Shown here piece after piece: positions 51,328 to 63,970 of a stretch of DNA of 64,000 bases. The DNA lies in assembly GCA_907163375.1 (NCBI GenBank), contig CAJQUW010015636.1:124001-188000 (forward strand), read 5' to 3'. A model generated the notes under the pieces. That model ran no database searches, was not told the origin of the DNA, and saw nothing but the letters and a program-made list of their open reading frames with translations. Made by a program: the position numbers and the translations under genes. Position 1 is the stretch's first letter, and every line of letters begins with the position of its first letter. Source of the DNA: Prostheceraeus crozeri (lineage: Eukaryota; Platyhelminthes; Polycladida; Euryleptidae).

Positions 51328-52138
51328 TCAAAAGGCATGATTCGATAATCGTAGATAACAAATTACATTTCTCAACTATTGATAATTTCATATCATAAAC
51401 AGGAAGGAAATTTATCGTAGACATCGCGTTTAGAAAGTTGTTCACATTTGATTGGCGTAGGTCATGTATCACGCAAACTCTTTGGTTGGATGGACATACT
51501 GTATCAGCGGGAGTGCATAAAACAGAGTTCTGATCAGATGAAGCCACAGGAGGGCCGACAGTAGTAATATGCTTGTTCTTGAAAGATGGTGACATAAAGA
51601 CCAGGTCAAGTAATGCGCTGCCCCTCGTCGGGTCAGAGACGGCGTTGACAAGGTCAAAACTGTTTTCAAGGCAACTCGTGTTGATGCGGTTGAAATCACC
51701 CAGAATAACAAGCTCGTAGTCAGGTCGCGTTAACATGCAGGTGTCACAATTTTGTACAATAAAGTTTATAACTTCATTTGCGCAATGAGAAACATAGGAA
51801 GGAGGAATATAAATGCAAATTTTCAGATGATGAAAAAGAAGCCAAACACTGCTTGTACCAAAATTGTCACCAACAGGCTCATGAACAGCTGCATGCAAGA
51901 GAGATTTGACCCAAATTGCAACACCACCTCCAACACGACCATCACAGCGATCATCACGGAACACATGGAAGCCATGGATTGAAATTATCTCGTCAGTGTG
52001 ATCAGGTGTAAACCAGGATTCCGTTATGGCGAAAATGCAAAGTTTCTTTGAGGAGATGGGGGCACTAATATGGTCCATTTTGTTGAAGGCTCTATAGACG
52101 TTTGCACATAAAATTGAGGGTAGGGAAATCTTTAACAA
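51328..52138 (-). pseudogene. LINE D ORF2, endonuclease part
   Basis: FAITESWFTPDHTDEIISI, GGGVAIWVKSLL and YELVILGDFNRINT are the conserved endonuclease blocks. The open frame of about 270 residues is cut at its C-terminal end by the hAT insertion at 51320. It starts 119 bp after the ORF1 remnant. Confidence 0.85.
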
Positions 52139-52256
52139 GTAATCTGAAAATTCTGGTTGTTACTCCTGCTGACAACTTTGCCATTGTATATCAAGGGTCT
52201 TCACCCAGTTGCCTCCGCCGTACGACTTCTTTCCGGAGTTCTTTCCATTCATTCTG

Positions 52257-52478
52257 TTAGGCTTTCGTTCTATCAATGTCGACGTACACACGGTCATAGG
52301 CTGCAACGCTTCTCAACATTCTGGCATTTCTTAGGGCAGAGTATTTATCATCTCGGCTTTTCAACGTAACACGAACGGGGCGCATTGAGTTCAAGCCTAG
52401 TTTCCCTAGCCTCCTAACCTCAGCAATGGAGTCAGCAGGGCATTGCAATACACGGAGCACATCGGTACACATCTTTAT
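52257..52478 (-). pseudogene. LINE D ORF1, C-terminal part
   Basis: CPADSIAEVRRLGKLGLNSM, RPVRVTLKSRDDKYSALRNA and YDRVYVDIDRTKA correspond to the ORF1 C-terminal domain of LINE C (INECHRIARH, RLLRLV, CRSVYINSDLT). Residues before position 52478 derive from the inserted element. Confidence 0.75.
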
Positions 52479-52559
52479 CATCCCGAGAAAAAATAACCGA
52501 ACAAATTTATTAAGTCGACCCAGTAATTCAGACATCAAAGCCTGCTAAGTACCCAATAG

Positions 52560-53480
52560 GTTTATTCTGCATAAGTTGGTCTCCCATTAGGTTTATTCCA
52601 GTTTCGCTGGTTTTCCTATTAGGTTTGTTAGGTCTTATCTAGTATCCCATTAGGTTTATTCCAGTTTCGCTGGTTTTCCTATTAGGTTTGTTAGGTCTTA
52701 TCTAGTATCCCCACAGAATTAAATATTTTGTTTATCTGCTTCGGTTTGCTAGAAGTGTGATTAATACGAAATGGACGGCACATTGAGGAACCTATTAGGT
52801 GGGCAAAAAGGAATTCCTAATACCTTACAGAGATAGGAAAAAAAGTCTTGCGTCGCTTGCGGATTAATGTGAGTTCCAGCGAAGTGCTTCGATTGCCAAA
52901 ATTCCTTCAGATTCGAAGAATTCAGATCATTGCCCACAAGTTTTCTCCATAATGTTGACCCTTCCGATCATTATTAAAGAAAGTAGCAGGCGTACGAAAA
53001 TTAGTTCACTTGATGATTTCACATCCTCTCCTCGGCATTGCTCACTGTATAGTGCATACATTGAATCGAAGCCAGGCATCGATGTGTGTTTTGGTGTGTG
53101 CGAAGTGATATCACAGAACGCACGCATCTCTCACTGGCTCTGGTGTCCTTTGCTGACAGCTTATTGTTTGCCATTTCCAATAGCAAGCGATACACGAATT
53201 ATCCATTCGAGAAGGAGCAAGTTGTGTGATGTGATGTGCCATTTCGATATTAAGACTACATACAATTCTTCCTTTCTAGGAAACCGAAGCGCGCGCAGAT
53301 GAATCTAATTCTGTGAGTATCCCATTAGGTTTATTCCAGTTTCGCTGGTTTTCCCTACTAGGTTTGTTCGGTTTAATCCAGTTTCCTACTAATTTGGCTG
53401 TTTTATACGGATTCCCAATAGTATAGTACAGTTTCCCATTAGGTTTTGTCGGTAATGCCCTGCATCCCACTAGGCTATGC
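52560..53480. repeat. 63-bp minisatellite interrupted by a MITE
   Basis: Units of the type CCCATTAGGTTTATTCCAG, then TTTCGCTGGTTTTCCTATTAG and GTTTGTTAGGTCTTATC, repeat at least twice nearly identically (52585-52711), and a third, more diverged run continues after the MITE (53316-53480). Confidence 0.7.
52712..53315. mobile_element. hAT MITE, copy 2 (inverted relative to 31409-32002)
   Basis: The same CACAGAATTA / TAATTCTGTG ends and interior as copy 1, with its own perfect duplication AGTATCCC (52704-52711, 53316-53323), cut into the minisatellite. The open frames inside it are shared with copy 1 by descent, not by coding selection. Confidence 0.88.
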
Positions 53481-55334
53481 ATTTGTAGTCAAGCTTACCC
53501 AACACCTTACGCAGCCATTACAAAACAGCGATAATGTCAAAAAAACATCACTGTACCTTCTATAAATATTCAGATAAGATTACATCAATTTATATGAAAA
53601 GCCACACATCCAAACGAAAGGTGGAATTAAAAAATTAGATTTCTTTCCTAGGAGAGTTCCCGAACACCAAGGGCACTATAACAATAAAATAACGAGATAG
53701 CAATAAATTGATTTCTCGAAAAGATACGATCTCGTTGCGATACAAAACAGAAGAAACATTTTAAACACGAGTCAATATATTGGCTAGTTTGAGGTTTAAA
53801 TTTGATGAATCGTTCCAAAAATTACGCGTTTACCACTTTTACCACTTTCGAAGTTGCATCAAATGTTGAAATAAATTGCTTCAAAAATTTCAAGCAAAAA
53901 ACAGCAAACATGAGAAACAAAAATTATAGTAGTCAACCTTTCAGGAAATTGCTCATGTTCATAATTGTTGATCACTTTAACACCAAAATATGAATCTTTT
54001 TCCTTCATGATAATAGCGTGATGGGAAAATTCAATAGGCGAAATCTCGCGGATTCCTCCCTTCTTCAAGATAAAATGCGGACAGTTATTTGACAATTAGT
54101 CATAATATGATGACGCAAATTCAAATTACTTGACAATGAAAAATTGGGAACATGTCATCACATACTCTGCACTGCACAATGAATGTTTCACGGTTTATTA
54201 CATTCAAAGCTTTTATCTTCGAAAATTTACGAAGATCATTCAAAAAACGTAGCATGACTCACATTTCAAAAATTTATTGTAGTTACTGGTATGAAACACA
54301 AGATCACCCACTTTAAATCTTTTGAATGGTGGCGATTTTCAGATTGCATGCGGAACTGTTTCACAATATTTGGACGATGAAACACTAATTTGGAAGTTCA
54401 AATAGCGATTAGTTTTCGAATGACATTGCTGAGACATTAGGGACCAAATCGACGGACTTGCTCGGGAAGGTCGGATAGACATTGTAGGGTCACAATTCTC
54501 ACGGAATCACCTAATAGACTCACCAGATAAGATTGAAGTTTCTTTATGTAAAATTCAGTGTCAATGATATCGCACTCATTTTCAGACCGTAATAAATAGG
54601 CTACATAGACGTCGAGAGAATTGACAATAAACGAAAAATATATCGTTAGATTGTTCTTGGGACAACCGCAAGCAATACATAAAAACTAAGGGCGCGTATT
54701 ATAATACTCGATGCTCTTGCGCTTTCCACAACGCAAATTCAGTCAAGATATTTCGGTGTTTCTTCTAAAATAATGAGAAACTACCACTTTTTCGAAGGTT
54801 GAAGACAAAACCAAGCAATCCACAGGCTCGTTCTTGAGAATAATTGAAAGTAATGCCTTGTTCACACCGAGATAGAAAAGGTGCATGGGATCAACACCAC
54901 TAGGCTAGGCAGCTTCAATATTTCAGAAACTTTAGTAGGCCCTTTTACTCCAAATGCCGGAGAATTCGTAGAAACAACCTGATATAAATGCTGCTGGTAC
55001 ATCTCAGTTGTTCTTGTCGATAAGTCTCCGCTACATTGAATATAACTTTTCTGAATTAATAATTGTAATCACCCATCACAAAGCAGGAAGGACATCCATA
55101 CCTGAAAAGTTGATAATATAGCATTAAATAGCAAAGTTAACTGACCATTATAGGTCAGGAGCAGTGCTCTGACATAAAACAGGCCCAAAGATGGGGACCG
55201 GGAGTACAAATTCGGTAGTACAATACTATTTCTTGACTTCATAAGTTTGTGTGGTATTGTTAAGGATCCCAGTAGGTTATTTCGGTATTATTTGATCTCT
55301 TATTAAGTTTGTCAAGTTTTTTTTTCTCGGGATG

Positions 55335-55733
55335 TTGCTTTCGGCGTTCAAGATCCCCACTATCCGCTTCGACGATGCCAGAGATGATAATGTTCCTTTC
55401 TCTACGTTCACGGTCACGTAATTCTTCAGCCATAGTGTCAATTGCAGGGACGGGTCCATTATTACTGTTCCTTAAGTCTTGGATTTCCCGTTGCAAGTTC
55501 AGTCATGTTTGCTTCAAGGATTCGATCTCGGACGTTAGCAAGGACATATTCTGAAGAAAAGGGTCAAGACGTTCTTTGAACTTAGTTTCCAAGAGCGTGG
55601 ACAGCTGACAGCACGAGTTAGCTTTGAGCTTTAAAAAGGCATCAAAGAGGTCATTTTTGCTAATAGACTTCTTTTTGAAAATTAGTTCATCGTTAGTCAT
55701 GGACAGAATGTCGACAGTAGGAGTGTTAGGCAT
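55335..55733 (-). pseudogene. LINE D ORF1, N-terminal part
   Basis: Starts MPNTPTVDILSMTNDELI at 55733; after a frameshift near 55,500 it continues with AEELRDRERRERNIIISGIV, the start of the RNA-binding domain, and is cut at 55334 by the inserted element. The first 45 codons are duplicated at 42691. Confidence 0.8.
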
Positions 55734-55778
55734 GGTGTAGGTTAGTAACACGTGGAGAAGACAAACCAAAAACTAGTT

Positions 55779-55855
55779 GAGTGAGGAGGGGATCGAACCC
55801 TAGTACCTGTTCTCGACGGTTAGCCAACAAGACAGTTGGGCCACCGGGTCACTCG
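55779..55855 (-). repeat. tRNA-like module in LINE D 5' UTR, copy 2
   Basis: Inverse copy of 42564-42639 in its native place before LINE D ORF1, with the same A- and B-box features and near-complementary ends. Its B box reads GGGTTCGATCCCC. Confidence 0.6.
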
Positions 55856-56377
55856 CGAGATGAGTCGCACTGCAATAACTTATTGGGAGAATAGTGCAGA
55901 CGATCGAGGTCATGGCCGACTTCCCGATAATTTAGTGACGTCGGCAACACACTTACAAGATGGAGTGAGAATAGTTATGTAAACTTGATCGGACGCTAGT
56001 GTCTTGTTCTACATATCAAATAATGCGCAAAATATAAATATGGCATAAAGAAACAAAGATTTTTGAATAACTTCACACACAAGAAGGTGATAAACAAAAT
56101 CCTATATTTCTAAGCAGACATGCGAAACAGGAGTAAGAAGCTCATTTCATACTAAAAAAACGAAAATCCATCCTTTAGCAAAGTTATCACATACTTTAGG
56201 TTATCGTCACAGAAAGTTCCGAACCAATCGGTTTTATTTTAGCAAAACGTGCACAATGATGGTCACAAGATCTCGAATGACATCAGAAGCCGCAAAGATT
56301 TCATGACTGTGTTTCTCATGACAAATCTTCTCCCTAAATCTTGTGTTGATATTTCATTATCTAAAGTATGCTTGAAG

Positions 56378-57139
56378 CAGGGATGCGGAGTCCTATCATT
56401 TTGATACGACTCCGACTCCGGGGGTTGATAGGACTTCGGCTTTTGATACGACTCCGACTCCGGGTGGCCAGTATATATATATAGCTTAGTTTTTTTAAAA
56501 TAAACTGACAACCTTCATCATAGATCACTATAGGCTTACCTGAACCTATCTTTAGTGATCATTGCTGTATCAATTATCAATCAATTTCGATGAAAGTTTA
56601 TCAAATGTCGCTTTAAGTTGGATGCATACGATTGGGCTCCTCCCATCTTCTTGATGTGTGCTTCACACGGTTTTTCTCCAGTCTCCACCACGTAGGAAAT
56701 CCCCATCCTTCTCCAAAAAATATGAGCACACTTTCGATTTTTATATGCGCTTTGGAGGAGCCATCACACAAGATTAACGTGAGGGTAGGAGGTAATGTTC
56801 TCAGACAAACTAGTATTTCATTTTTGTCTCTGATGTGACATTTGGTGCGTAGGTGTGATCGAGGCTAGGAAGGCTTGTCTTCTCTACTAAATCACTGAGT
56901 GAAAAGACAATCCTTTTTTCACTATCACGGTTCATTCCCTCAACTATTACAAGCTTTGCATGCAGCAGTGTCTCTGTACTTTTGTTTGACGGAGAAAGTT
57001 GACATCAAGACAATGACAGTTATGCACGAGGATAAATAATTTGTTTGTATTATATTTCGAGTCTTATAGGCCGGAGTCCTATCATTTGATAGGACTCCGA
57101 CTCCAGCATAAATGATAGGACTCCGACTCCGCATCCCTG
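56378..57139. mobile_element. 762-bp hAT element, donor-type copy
   Basis: Ends CAGGGATGCGGAGTC and GACTCCGCATCCCTG, flanked by GCTTGAAG and GTTTGAAG (7 of 8 identical). The interior repeats GGAGTC/GACTCC and contains a BED-like remnant near 56,600 (LKRHLINFHR in the duplicate copy at 41.65 kb). Its duplicate forms part of the composite element at 36058-43105. Confidence 0.8.
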
Positions 57140-58803
57140 GTTTGAAGAGAGCACTAATCACTCACATCGTCCTTTACAGTTTACACCGCCTACGTGAGGT
57201 TGTCCTGTCTTGAATGAAAGGAAGTAACATGTTAAGGAAGATCAATAACCACTCTCAGTGCGAGCTGAGACTGATTTTAGAGGTCAATCTAACCTATCAC
57301 ACAATCCACAACCATAATTATACAGTTTTACTGATTGTGTTTGACGTAGAAGGAAAATTCAGAATTGGAAAGTTGTCTGATACACTCTTCTTGGCATGTG
57401 AGTTGTCCCGGGACGAAAAGAATTACTTTTGTCAAAAATAAGGCTGAAAAGTCCTTGGGGTGCCCATATTAGTCCCGCCTCCCCTAGCTGGATTAGCCTA
57501 GTGTTATGGTTTGTTGTATACACATGCAAAGCACCTAGACAGCAAGCCCCGCATCGCAGTTTAGAGACGAAAATCTCCTCTCGAATTTAGTGATGCCTAA
57601 TAACATTTGCCTCGCTTTGTGTCAGTTTGGGATGCATGTCAAATTCATGTAGTCTAATTACTTGATCCATAGAAATCCGACACTCTATAATCCTAGAGAA
57701 CAGACACAAACATTGAAACATCGCTACGTCTCAGGCAAATAGTTTGGGTGTCACAAAGCACATTTAAGGCTGCGTTTACACGTGCAACGTGATTGCTGAC
57801 ACTTTTCGATCCATGATGAGTCAGAAAAGAGTGGACAAACAATTGAAGCAAATGGATGCCTTCAATAATCGTCCTCCGTGCGTCACCAGACAATAGCAAT
57901 CTAGCGAATGGTGATAAAGAGAAATGCATTGATTTATCAGCTTATCATCCTCTGAGTGTCAACTAAAGTTCAGCTGTGTTGAACTTTATCTGCCACTTTC
58001 TACTGACCTATTACTAGCCCATTTCAATAAATATATAATGAGGGGAAAGACTATACTCCATGGATATCTCTCAATAGAAAATTATGTAATGAGGGAGGGG
58101 GATAAATAAAGAAATATTCGATAGTCACATGCTCAGCTTTTCACTGAATTGAAAGTCGAGTAATATCGTGATCGATGTATTCCGTATTTAAAAGCAGAAT
58201 TCGTATTCTAGTAATCGTAAATATCTATATTTAGTACAGAAAGGCAGGATATGATAGGCGGTGGAAGACTAAATCAGCAGATATAAGACAAAAATTCAAT
58301 ATATCCTGTCGATGTACAGAAACCGTGCATATAAAAAGATAGCGGGAGTATCAAGAGCACCATGAAAATATCGATTACAATACAAAGTTTTCCAAATTAA
58401 CAACAATGATCAAAATGTTTCAGAACAACGTCGCGATTAAAAAAATCAAGGAAAAATCATGATAGGTGAGCACTGAAGATCGGAAAATGATGAGTCAAAA
58501 ACTCTTCATTAGTTAAAAGATATACTAAAGCCGAAAATGTCTGTTAGTGAGATTGACTTATGCACTCGCCAGATTCACAGCATGTGATACCTTTGACATG
58601 TCTAATATTAGACAAGAAGTTATATGGAGTGTAAAAAAGAAAACTTCGCATCATAGACACAAAAGTTTGTGTCATCAGCATGTTTGAGGATTCAATACAG
58701 CTTCCAAAAAATTGTGACAACAAAAGATTTGTTAGAAGAATTTCATCAGAAATCTAAAGCGATTGAAAAAGGATCATCGCATCTGATTAAGGTACAATAT
58801 CTA
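57140..58803. other. Gene-free stretch downstream of the myotubularin gene
   Basis: No exon or repeat recognised; it lies 3' of the minus-strand myotubularin exon and may hold its 3' UTR. A short open frame at 57214-57441 has no recognisable domain. Confidence 0.5.
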
Positions 58804-59409
58804 TTAAATTGTTAATTCCCGTTCACGGATGTATGCATGACTGTCTGTTTCCGGAAGTAACTCGACTCTATCACTGTCTACCGACCTCATTCCCATCTGA
58901 CGTATCGTGCGTCGATTAGCAGCTACAAACAATGAGAGTCGACGCATAAATGACATTTGTGATCTTTCCCGTGATGTCATGATCCATCGAGTGTAATAAT
59001 CTGCCCAAAAAGCGAGGTCGGCCACTTCCGTCCTTGGTAGAAGGACTGGTGACTCCGAAGGAGATAAGGGACGATACAGGACGTTGGACCATCTCCCGTC
59101 TTGTCCTGTTGATTTGAGGTAGACCCATAAGGACGGTGTTTGTTCTCTGACATCTGCTTCTCGTCTCTCGCGTTCACAATTGAATAGGAAGGTACCAAAG
59201 CGACAAGAATAAACAGCGTCAAGAATTTCAATTAGATATGCAGAGTTAAATTCGAATGCGTGTGGATACTGACGCATCAATTGCCACAAAGCGTCCATAA
59301 ACTGATGGAAAATAGGACTGGCTTCTTCATCTCCCTGTCCCATTGGACCTTGAGAAGTACGGTCCTGGAATTTGTGTCCAAGCGCTAACCACTCTTTTTC
59401 AATCAGCAC
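58804..59409 (-). CDS. Myotubularin-family phosphoinositide phosphatase, last exon
   Basis: The exon begins at 59409 after TTTTCTCTTACAG and ends at a stop at 58804 (201 codons). It opens VLIEKEWLALGHKF, then SPIFHQFMDALWQLMRQYP, AFEFNSAYLIEILDAVYSC, RFGTFLFNCERERRE and SLWVYL, which is the conserved segment after the catalytic loop of myotubularins (MTM1/MTMR1/2 or MTMR6-8 type). ADLAFWADYYTRWI continues the match. The C-terminal 70 residues are diverged. Myotubularins dephosphorylate PI3P and PI(3,5)P2 on endosomes. The exon with the C-x5-R catalytic loop should lie upstream (above 59410), but none was seen up to 64000, so the gene probably extends past the window. Active or pseudophosphatase status cannot be told. 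Confidence 0.85.
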   Translation of the reverse strand: MLIEKEWLALGHKFQDRTSQGPMGQGDEEASPIFHQFMDALWQLMRQYPHAFEFNSAYLIEILDAVYSCRFGTFLFNCERERREADVREQTPSLWVYLKSTGQDGRWSNVLYRPLSPSESPVLLPRTEVADLAFWADYYTRWIMTSRERSQMSFMRRLSLFVAANRRTIRQMGMRSVDSDRVELLPETDSHAYIRERELTI

Positions 59410-61810
59410 CTGTAAGAGAAAAGTAGGTTGTGCTATTAGATTTGAAAAAAAGTATAAAAAGTAGTATAAAATGAGAAATGATCCACAAAGCCTTTTCATC
59501 AACTTAAACAAAATCACCACATTATAAACAGCAAAACCTAGTAATAAATCTAGAATGGATGGCGTGGTTGAATGCAACATCATAAATAAACAGGAATTCT
59601 TAAATAATGCTCAGCTGTTTGAAGAAGCTTGATTCAAACTTTTGAGTTGCACACCTCCGAACAGGGTTGACGATATGTTCTCACAAGCACTTTGCTGTTT
59701 CTTCCGCACTATCATTATTGATAACATGAGAAACTCTTATGACTTGCATATGCAAATTGGTAATAGGCCTATTCCTGTTATGACAGAGCCATTCCAAAGT
59801 TCAAGTGTGCTAAACATGCACTCGAGACAGGAAGTGGAGAAATCCATCGAATAACAATTGTCAGTGACAAGGTTGGCACTATTACTTACTATTATTCATC
59901 ATTGTTGCTTCTGAGGAGGCCATTTGTGAACCTATCGTAGCTCAGGATATCGCCAACGATTCCTGTCCACAGCTTTTCTCACATACATAACAAACATCAG
60001 AACAATATTTCCACTATTTTGTTAATTCAATAATCAATACTCTGTTGCACACTCCTCCTGATATACACGAATCACAGAAACTCTCTCGGATATGAGCGAG
60101 TTGGCAAACTGATCGCCTAGGGCGAGATTGGGTGTATTAATCGTGGAAATTAAAAGATTTCTACATAATCGACTTTTGGCACTTTTGATATTCCGACTGT
60201 AACAAATTTATACAAATTGCTATAGTGCAATTGCACCAATATTCTCACATATAGTACAACACTAAGTAATATCATAAGTGAATTAATTTGAAATATAGAC
60301 AATAGAGATTAGAACAAACTTTATTTTTACAAAATCTTGTAAAATACCATTTTCGGTTGAAAAGTGGGAGGATGGCTCAGTTGGTTAAGGTCAGTACTTC
60401 ATTACGGAAGTGCAGAAAGTCTGTGGTTCGAGTGTGTCCGTCTAGGAGTCGGGACCACCGCTCTCACTAGAGGTTAGAAAACTGAACCAGGTGACAGTTG
60501 CGAAAGTTAAAGGTTGCCCTACCCTAAACTTAACAGTCAGGGACGAAGGACCCATCTTCACTCGTTCTTTCAAAGACCAATTCCAAATATCGGTTCATGT
60601 TCAAAATTAAATGACGAGTTTGCTTGGAATGTCGTTAATAGATTAATCAAAAAGCGAAAACCAATTGAGTTTGACATTTTGTCATTTCTTTGATGGTACT
60701 GACATACGCTTGTAACTCTGCGATCAAGACGTGTGTGAAGTTAGCGGAACCACCCATCGGAACTATTATTTATTACACTGAAGAAAGAACTTCTACTCCA
60801 ATTTCAGTCTCCTGATCACGAATCTGGACTCAGATTCCACAATTTCGCAGTCACATTTGAAAAATTTAGGTTTACAGATAAAAGTGGTTCCGCTGTGAAT
60901 CGAATTAAGACACGACACGGTCAAAAAATTCGAAGGATCCAGGAAACGGAAGATGCCAAAGTTAAATAATTACCCTAGTGGAGAATCCTGTAAATAATTA
61001 GGTAATTATAAGTCATGAACGAATGAATATAAATTAATACTAACAACATAGAGTAACCTACTCTAGTATAGATCAGGTACTGAAATACGTATAAAGGCAA
61101 GTCTACTCAACTGAAGACGGTAAGGGAAATAAATTGATACTTATAAACAATTTTATTTTTATCATATAAGAACTGAAATAAGAGTTCGTCATGGACCTGA
61201 CGAGAAGCTAACTAAAAATAACAAAAGGTGAAAATTAGAAACCTAAAAAACCAAAATTAAGTTTGCTATGTATGAAGTCATCAGGGAGGAACCATGTGGC
61301 TGCATGAAGCAAGGTTTCGGGCCCCAACCTCCAACCTATACCACATGGCGTGGCCAGGCCAACCATATCGAATGCATGAGATGGAAGGTCTCTCCAAGCA
61401 TGAGGGAACATAGCAGAACCTAACCGAAAATAAAATTTTGGAATTTTTGAGGACAAAAGGAAGCAAATGAATCTGGAGGAGGTTTTTTTAGTCCAACATG
61501 CCAATGATGGAGGGCATCAACACCGCTTACAATGACTCGAAATACAGGCACTATGAAGTGAATTTTTCACAAAGAATTTTTTATATTTTTTCAGAGAAGG
61601 GCCATGCCTTTTTGCCAACTCCACGTGCGAGGTGAAGAAAGTCAAAGAGTCGCAATTTTCACACGTTTAATTGTTCATTGTCATAAATTTTAGCAATAAA
61701 CGACTTATGACTGCACACACACACACTCAAGACTTGAATGATTGAATCGCTCAATGGAGCGCAGCTAAAATTCACCATTCTCCAACAATAGGTGCCATCA
61801 TTATTACTCA
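59410..61810. other. Probable myotubularin intron, with one SINE
   Basis: Apart from a SINE at 60366-60560 nothing is recognised. A minus-strand open frame at 61235-61504 has no known domain. Confidence 0.4.
60366..60560 (+). repeat. tRNA-derived SINE
   Basis: A-box GGCTCAGTTGGTTAAGG and B-box GTGGTTCGAGTG spaced as in tRNA, followed by a non-tRNA tail (GGTTGCCCTACCCTAAACTT). A different family from the SINE at 27067. Confidence 0.65.
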
Positions 61811-62870
61811 CAGGGTGTCAACTCGAAATAATCCAGAAAATATAGGAATATAGGATCGGAGAAACAAAAAATATAGGATAAATATAGGATCAAATTTCAG
61901 TACACAATATTATAAAATAGCCAAATTTTTCTTGTTTTTGATTTCGCATTATGTAAAATATCCTACGTATTTCACCTCAAATTCAATTTAACAAGTCAAT
62001 GATCATAAATTGTAGAGTATTTCATCAAGTTGTCAAGACTAAATCGGTTACCATCTCAAGAAAATAACACACATTGTACACAAATGTTTTATTTTTTTTT
62101 GATGGCCTCCACCATACCCCTCACAGCCATCCCGTTCCTCCACAAACATATTTTTCATACAATTAGTTAACAAATAAATGTAAAAACAATTTCAACAATG
62201 GAACGATAAAAAAATCTTTACAAAATGTCACAACTAACAAATCTTGAATAAAAATTTCGAATGGTGTGACCACATAACTACGAGTATATAACAAATATGG
62301 TGACCACAGGATACTCTCCTCAGCTAAAAAATTATTATAAAAACGATTACATGCAAAATTGAAGTTTTCAAAATGTAGGACATCCCCAGGTAGTTAAACC
62401 AATACCAAAATTGAGAAAAATAGTCATAGAAAGTCAAGAAAGTCACTATAAAATACACTTTATCAAAAGAAAATGTTATTTCACTAATCTGTGTTTCAAA
62501 CAATCAAATCCATTATTCAGCATTACCGGTTTTGAGGTTTTTGACCGATTCCAGCAGACTGAGATTCTTATCGAAGAGTTTGCGCTTTTTGTTAGTTAAG
62601 CTTCTCTGCTTATGTCTCACTTCCTAGAGAATAGTAGTCAATTCTCTTGTTTTTTGAGTTCCAGTGTCTATCATCAAGTGTGCAGTTGTCGCATAGTGTA
62701 GATTTCCATTCTTCAATGCATCTCTCAATTTATTGTTTCCATCACTCAAAAGTTCATGTGCCGCTGCAAGCGCATCATTCGTTTTCTTTTCTTTAAAAGA
62801 AGTTTTTCTTCTTTTTCCTGGAGGCTTGATTGTTTTTCTTTCAATTGTTGCCGCTCTTTCTCAATTACCT

Positions 62871-63961
62871 CTATCTCAGCTTTCTGTTTTTGTTTTTTTT
62901 TTGCTTCTCTTCTTCTTCTCTCTTGCGATCAGCTTCCAGCCTCATGACGTATTCCGAATGAGCTCCTCTTGCGGCGTTGATTATTTTCTTTGTCAAGGGC
63001 AATTTTTCTGGTCGATTCAATTCAGGGTCACAAAACTGTACCACGTCTCTCGTTGCTCTGACACCGTTTATGACTGTCTCAATGAGGAGAGATCGCCCTG
63101 CGGTTACAAATGAATTATTTACAGATAATCCCCTTTCTACATCTGCATTTCCATGTGGAATAACCAAGGCAGTTTTGACTACATCAGTCAGACAAGGATA
63201 TTTGGGCTGACCATCGGACCGCTTTAACATAAAAATTTCTCGCCAGAAATGGTCCACGCGATTAATGGGTGAGAACAATTTCATGACATCACCCAAGCAT
63301 AATACTTTCCATTCATCCTTGACTGTCACGATGTTTGAGTCAGACAAGTGAAATTTTCGAGCCACGTGAGCGACATCTTCAACATTAAAATTCTGTTGTC
63401 GAGGGGAAGCCTGGTTTTCGGATATGATGCTATTGCACAAAAACAATCCCGCATACCGAGCAATGACTTGGCTTGCTGGGCCATTGCTAGCTTTACTAGA
63501 GCTTTTCTGGCGGGTTCTCCGATTGAAATATCATCATCAGAAAGTTGGTGAGACCTAGAAAGATCGACAGAAGCTAAATCAACTCCATCTTTTCCATTCA
63601 GCTTTTCAGGTTTGATGAATCGAAGTAACAAAGTTTTCAGAAGTGCGCACATATCATCATATAATCGATGAACCATTGGCTCTTTTGACTGAAAACATCT
63701 CAAAAATTCTTCGAAGATCTTCAAAGTACAATCCAAAAAGTGCAACTGAACACGTGTTGCCTGCTTCAGTGGTCCAAGGGCCGTAGCTGTTCTTCTAAAG
63801 GCAATACTCTTCGGAGTGCTTTTCGAATCTTTCTGCAATGAATCAATGAATTGACATATTCCAGTCCATTGATCGAGGATCCGTCGAATACTTGGACCGA
63901 TTGACAACCAGCGTGTGTTAGTATGTTGATGGAACATCAGTAGTAAGCAAGTGACAAACAC
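62871..63961 (-). pseudogene. hAT-like transposase, C-terminal half, frameshifted
   Basis: First frame (63326-63961): HTNTRWLSIGPSIRRILDQW, then an alpha-helical segment with MVHRLYDDMCALLKTLLLRF. Second frame (62871-63380): NRVDHFWREIFML, KYPCLTDVVKTALVIPHGNA, DVERGLSVNNSFVTAGRSLL, the hAT dimerisation block (its usual S/D-x-ER-F-S pattern here D-VERGLS). A frame change near 63,390 and loss of the N-terminal half show inactivity. The C-terminus is Glu/Lys-rich. Confidence 0.75.
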
Positions 63962-63970
63962 TCGACCGGC

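Larger units (their letters stand above)
52479..55334. mobile_element. 2.86-kb element with short inverted ends, inside LINE D ORF1
   Basis: Both ends read CATCCCGAGAAAAAA inward, and the ORF1 blocks on either side join when it is removed. No transposase was found. It contains a minisatellite (52560-52711 and 53316-53480), a hAT MITE and about 1.8 kb of unremarkable AT-rich DNA. The class is unknown; the target duplication is unclear (2 bp AT at most). Confidence 0.6.
46319..55855 (-). mobile_element. LINE copy D, split by two nested insertions
   Basis: From 5' to 3' on the minus strand: tRNA-like module (55779-55855), ORF1 N-part (55335-55733), a 2.86-kb insertion (52479-55334), ORF1 C-part (52257-52478), ORF2 endonuclease (51328-52138), a hAT insertion (48090-51319) and the rest of ORF2 (46319-48081). 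Removing the two insertions restores the LINE order. Confidence 0.8.

Noticed and set aside
61235-61504. Minus-strand frame of 89 residues
   Set aside because: No recognisable domain, no splice or promoter context.
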